DNA of 6,859 nt, from assembly GCA_029262935.1 (NCBI GenBank), contig JAJCYK010000488.1, positions 1-6,859 on the forward strand, in the 5' to 3' direction. This stretch comes from Cytophagales bacterium. GTDB taxonomy: Bacteria; Bacteroidota; Bacteroidia; Cytophagales; Cyclobacteriaceae. How positions within the stretch are numbered: position 1 is the stretch's first letter; the number at the start of each line of letters is the position of its first letter. Shown here one piece after another: positions 5,553-6,859 of this stretch. The position numbers and the translations under genes are program-made. The notes below the pieces were generated by a model that was not told where the DNA came from, made no database searches, and worked only from the letters and a program-made list of their open reading frames with translations.

Positions 5553-6859
5553 ATGAAAAAGACTCTTCTCATTATTGGTGCGGTTTTTCTGGTGATCTTG
5601 GTTTCACTTGCCGCGGCACCCTTACTATTTAAAGATCAAATTAAAGCTGGTGTAGATGCTGCTATTGCGGAATCCGTCCATGCGGATATCTCCTACCAAA
5701 ACTTCGACCTTTCTTTGTTATCTACCTTCCCTCATTTGGGAATCTCCGTAAGCCAGGTGGGTGTTGTGGGGAAAGAACTGTTTCTTGGAGATACTTTGCT
5801 GTACACTGAAGCTGCCAGAATTAAGGTTAATCTTAAAAGCGTCTTGTTTGGCGACCAAATTGTAATCAACAGTCTTTACTTAGGTTCCCCGCAGGTATTA
5901 GTGAAGATCTTAGATGATGGGACGGCAAATTACGATATAGCGGTATCATCCGATACCGTGACTACTGAAGAAGAAGAAAGTTATGATATAAAGATAAACG
6001 GTTGGGAAATAGAGCAGGGGTCCTTGGTTTACGACGATCAACAAACTTTGTTTTATCTGGAGATGGACGGGCTCATGCATAATGGTTCGGGAGATTTTAA
6101 TCAAGATAGATTTGATTTAATAACGCACACCGAGAGTCAAGTAGTAAACGTGTTGTATGATGGTGTTTCTTACTTAAATGATAAACATTTAGTGGGAGAT
6201 GTGACTATGGAGCTCAATCTGCCAGACTCTAAATATACTTTCAAAGAAAATGCCATATCAATCAATGAATTTGCATTTGGGTTCAATGGATGGTTATCAC
6301 TGGAGGAAAATGAAGATATAAATATGGACCTTACTTTTGATGCACAGCAAAATGACTTTCAAAGCTTGCTCTCTTTGGTCCCAGGCATGTACACGGAAGA
6401 ATTCCAAGATATAAACAGCAGCGGTCAGGTGCAATTTAATGGTGGAGTAGCCGGTACTTATAACAAAAGCCAAATTCCCGCTTTTAATTTAGACTTTAAG
6501 GTTCAAGAAGGGGAGTTTCAATATCCCAATCTTCCGGAAAAAGTGGAGAATGTCAATTTGGATGTTTCATTAGCTAATACCACCGGTTTAGTGGAAAATA
6601 CCTCAATTGATATTAAAGAGTTGCACATGGATCTTGGGGAAAATCCCGTTGATGGTCGAATAAAGATAGATGGGTTAGGCAAATCCGATATAGATGCTAA
6701 AGTTCAAACCCATATTAACCTAACCGACTTAACTCAAATGATTCCTCTGGACGGTACTACTCTAAACGGTGAGTTCGACCTGGACCTGACAGCTCTTGGT
6801 ACCTACGATAGTACGACTCATCAATTTCGCAAAGTAGACGCAGAAATGGCTTTAATCGA
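5553..6859 (+). CDS. AsmA family protein (3' partial)
   Basis: The gene opens at ATG 5553 and runs 435 codons without a stop to the right edge, so the C-terminal part is missing; Bacteroidota AsmA proteins are often 800 residues or more. Residues about 4-26 form a single N-terminal membrane helix after MKKT. Typical AsmA features follow: ADISYQNFDLSLLSTFPHLG, KVNLKSVLFGDQIVINSLYL, LVKILDDGTANYDIA, an acidic linker (TTEEEES), then KINGWEIEQGSLVYDD. Later come the repeated beta strands of the C-terminal half (VDGRIKIDGLG, LNGEFDLDLTALGTYDS, FRKVDAEMALI). AsmA-like proteins are anchored in the inner membrane and span the periplasm as long beta-rich grooves, and the family is tied to phospholipid transport and outer-membrane integrity. 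The frame was read through by eye without a break. The gene is divergent from the minus-strand operon and has no Shine-Dalgarno sequence before it. Confidence 0.9.
   Translation, partial: MKKTLLIIGAVFLVILVSLAAAPLLFKDQIKAGVDAAIAESVHADISYQNFDLSLLSTFPHLGISVSQVGVVGKELFLGDTLLYTEAARIKVNLKSVLFGDQIVINSLYLGSPQVLVKILDDGTANYDIAVSSDTVTTEEEESYDIKINGWEIEQGSLVYDDQQTLFYLEMDGLMHNGSGDFNQDRFDLITHTESQVVNVLYDGVSYLNDKHLVGDVTMELNLPDSKYTFKENAISINEFAFGFNGWLSLEENEDINMDLTFDAQQNDFQSLLSLVPGMYTEEFQDINSSGQVQFNGGVAGTYNKSQIPAFNLDFKVQEGEFQYPNLPEKVENVNLDVSLANTTGLVENTSIDIKELHMDLGENPVDGRIKIDGLGKSDIDAKVQTHINLTDLTQMIPLDGTTLNGEFDLDLTALGTYDSTTHQFRKVDAEMALI

Overview
The window looks like a chromosomal segment from a member of the Bacteroidota, probably a Cytophagia- or Flavobacteriia-like environmental species. 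The signs are: an OmpA protein with PD40-type propeller repeats and a carboxypeptidase-regulatory-like domain, an AsmA protein of the Bacteroidota kind, no Shine-Dalgarno sequence before any start, and a perfect TAnnTTTG promoter box (TATCTTTG). The genus cannot be fixed from the sequence alone. I see no tRNA, rRNA, CRISPR array, insertion sequence, prophage gene or long repeat.

Layout: (1) bases 2-1468, plus strand, the 3' part of an envelope OmpA/PD40 gene whose start lies to the left of the window. It is closed by a strong hairpin terminator at 1487-1520. (2) 1540-2973, plus strand, a class 3-like aldehyde dehydrogenase with its own promoter, whose -7 box begins at the last T of the preceding terminator. 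(3) 5448 down to 2974, minus strand, a tight three-gene run: a small two-helix membrane protein of unknown function, a lipoprotein of the cyclase/kynurenine-formamidase fold, and an exported papain-like C1B (bleomycin-hydrolase-like) peptidase. The first two overlap by 13 bases and the last two are 19 bases apart. This run converges on the dehydrogenase gene with no base between the two stop codons. (4) 5553 to the right edge, plus strand, the first 435 codons of an AsmA-family gene, divergent from the minus-strand run across about 100 bases.

Taken together this is mostly cell-envelope housekeeping: a peptidoglycan-anchored OmpA protein, an AsmA protein linked by family to outer-membrane lipid handling, and a probable operon placing a hydrolase and a peptidase outside the cytoplasm. 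The aldehyde dehydrogenase is a stand-alone metabolic or detoxification gene. Nothing here amounts to a clearly new system. The items most worth a second look are the unrecognised membrane protein with its lipoprotein-cyclase and exported-peptidase partners, the fused terminator/promoter before the dehydrogenase, and the zero-gap convergent junction at 2973/2974.
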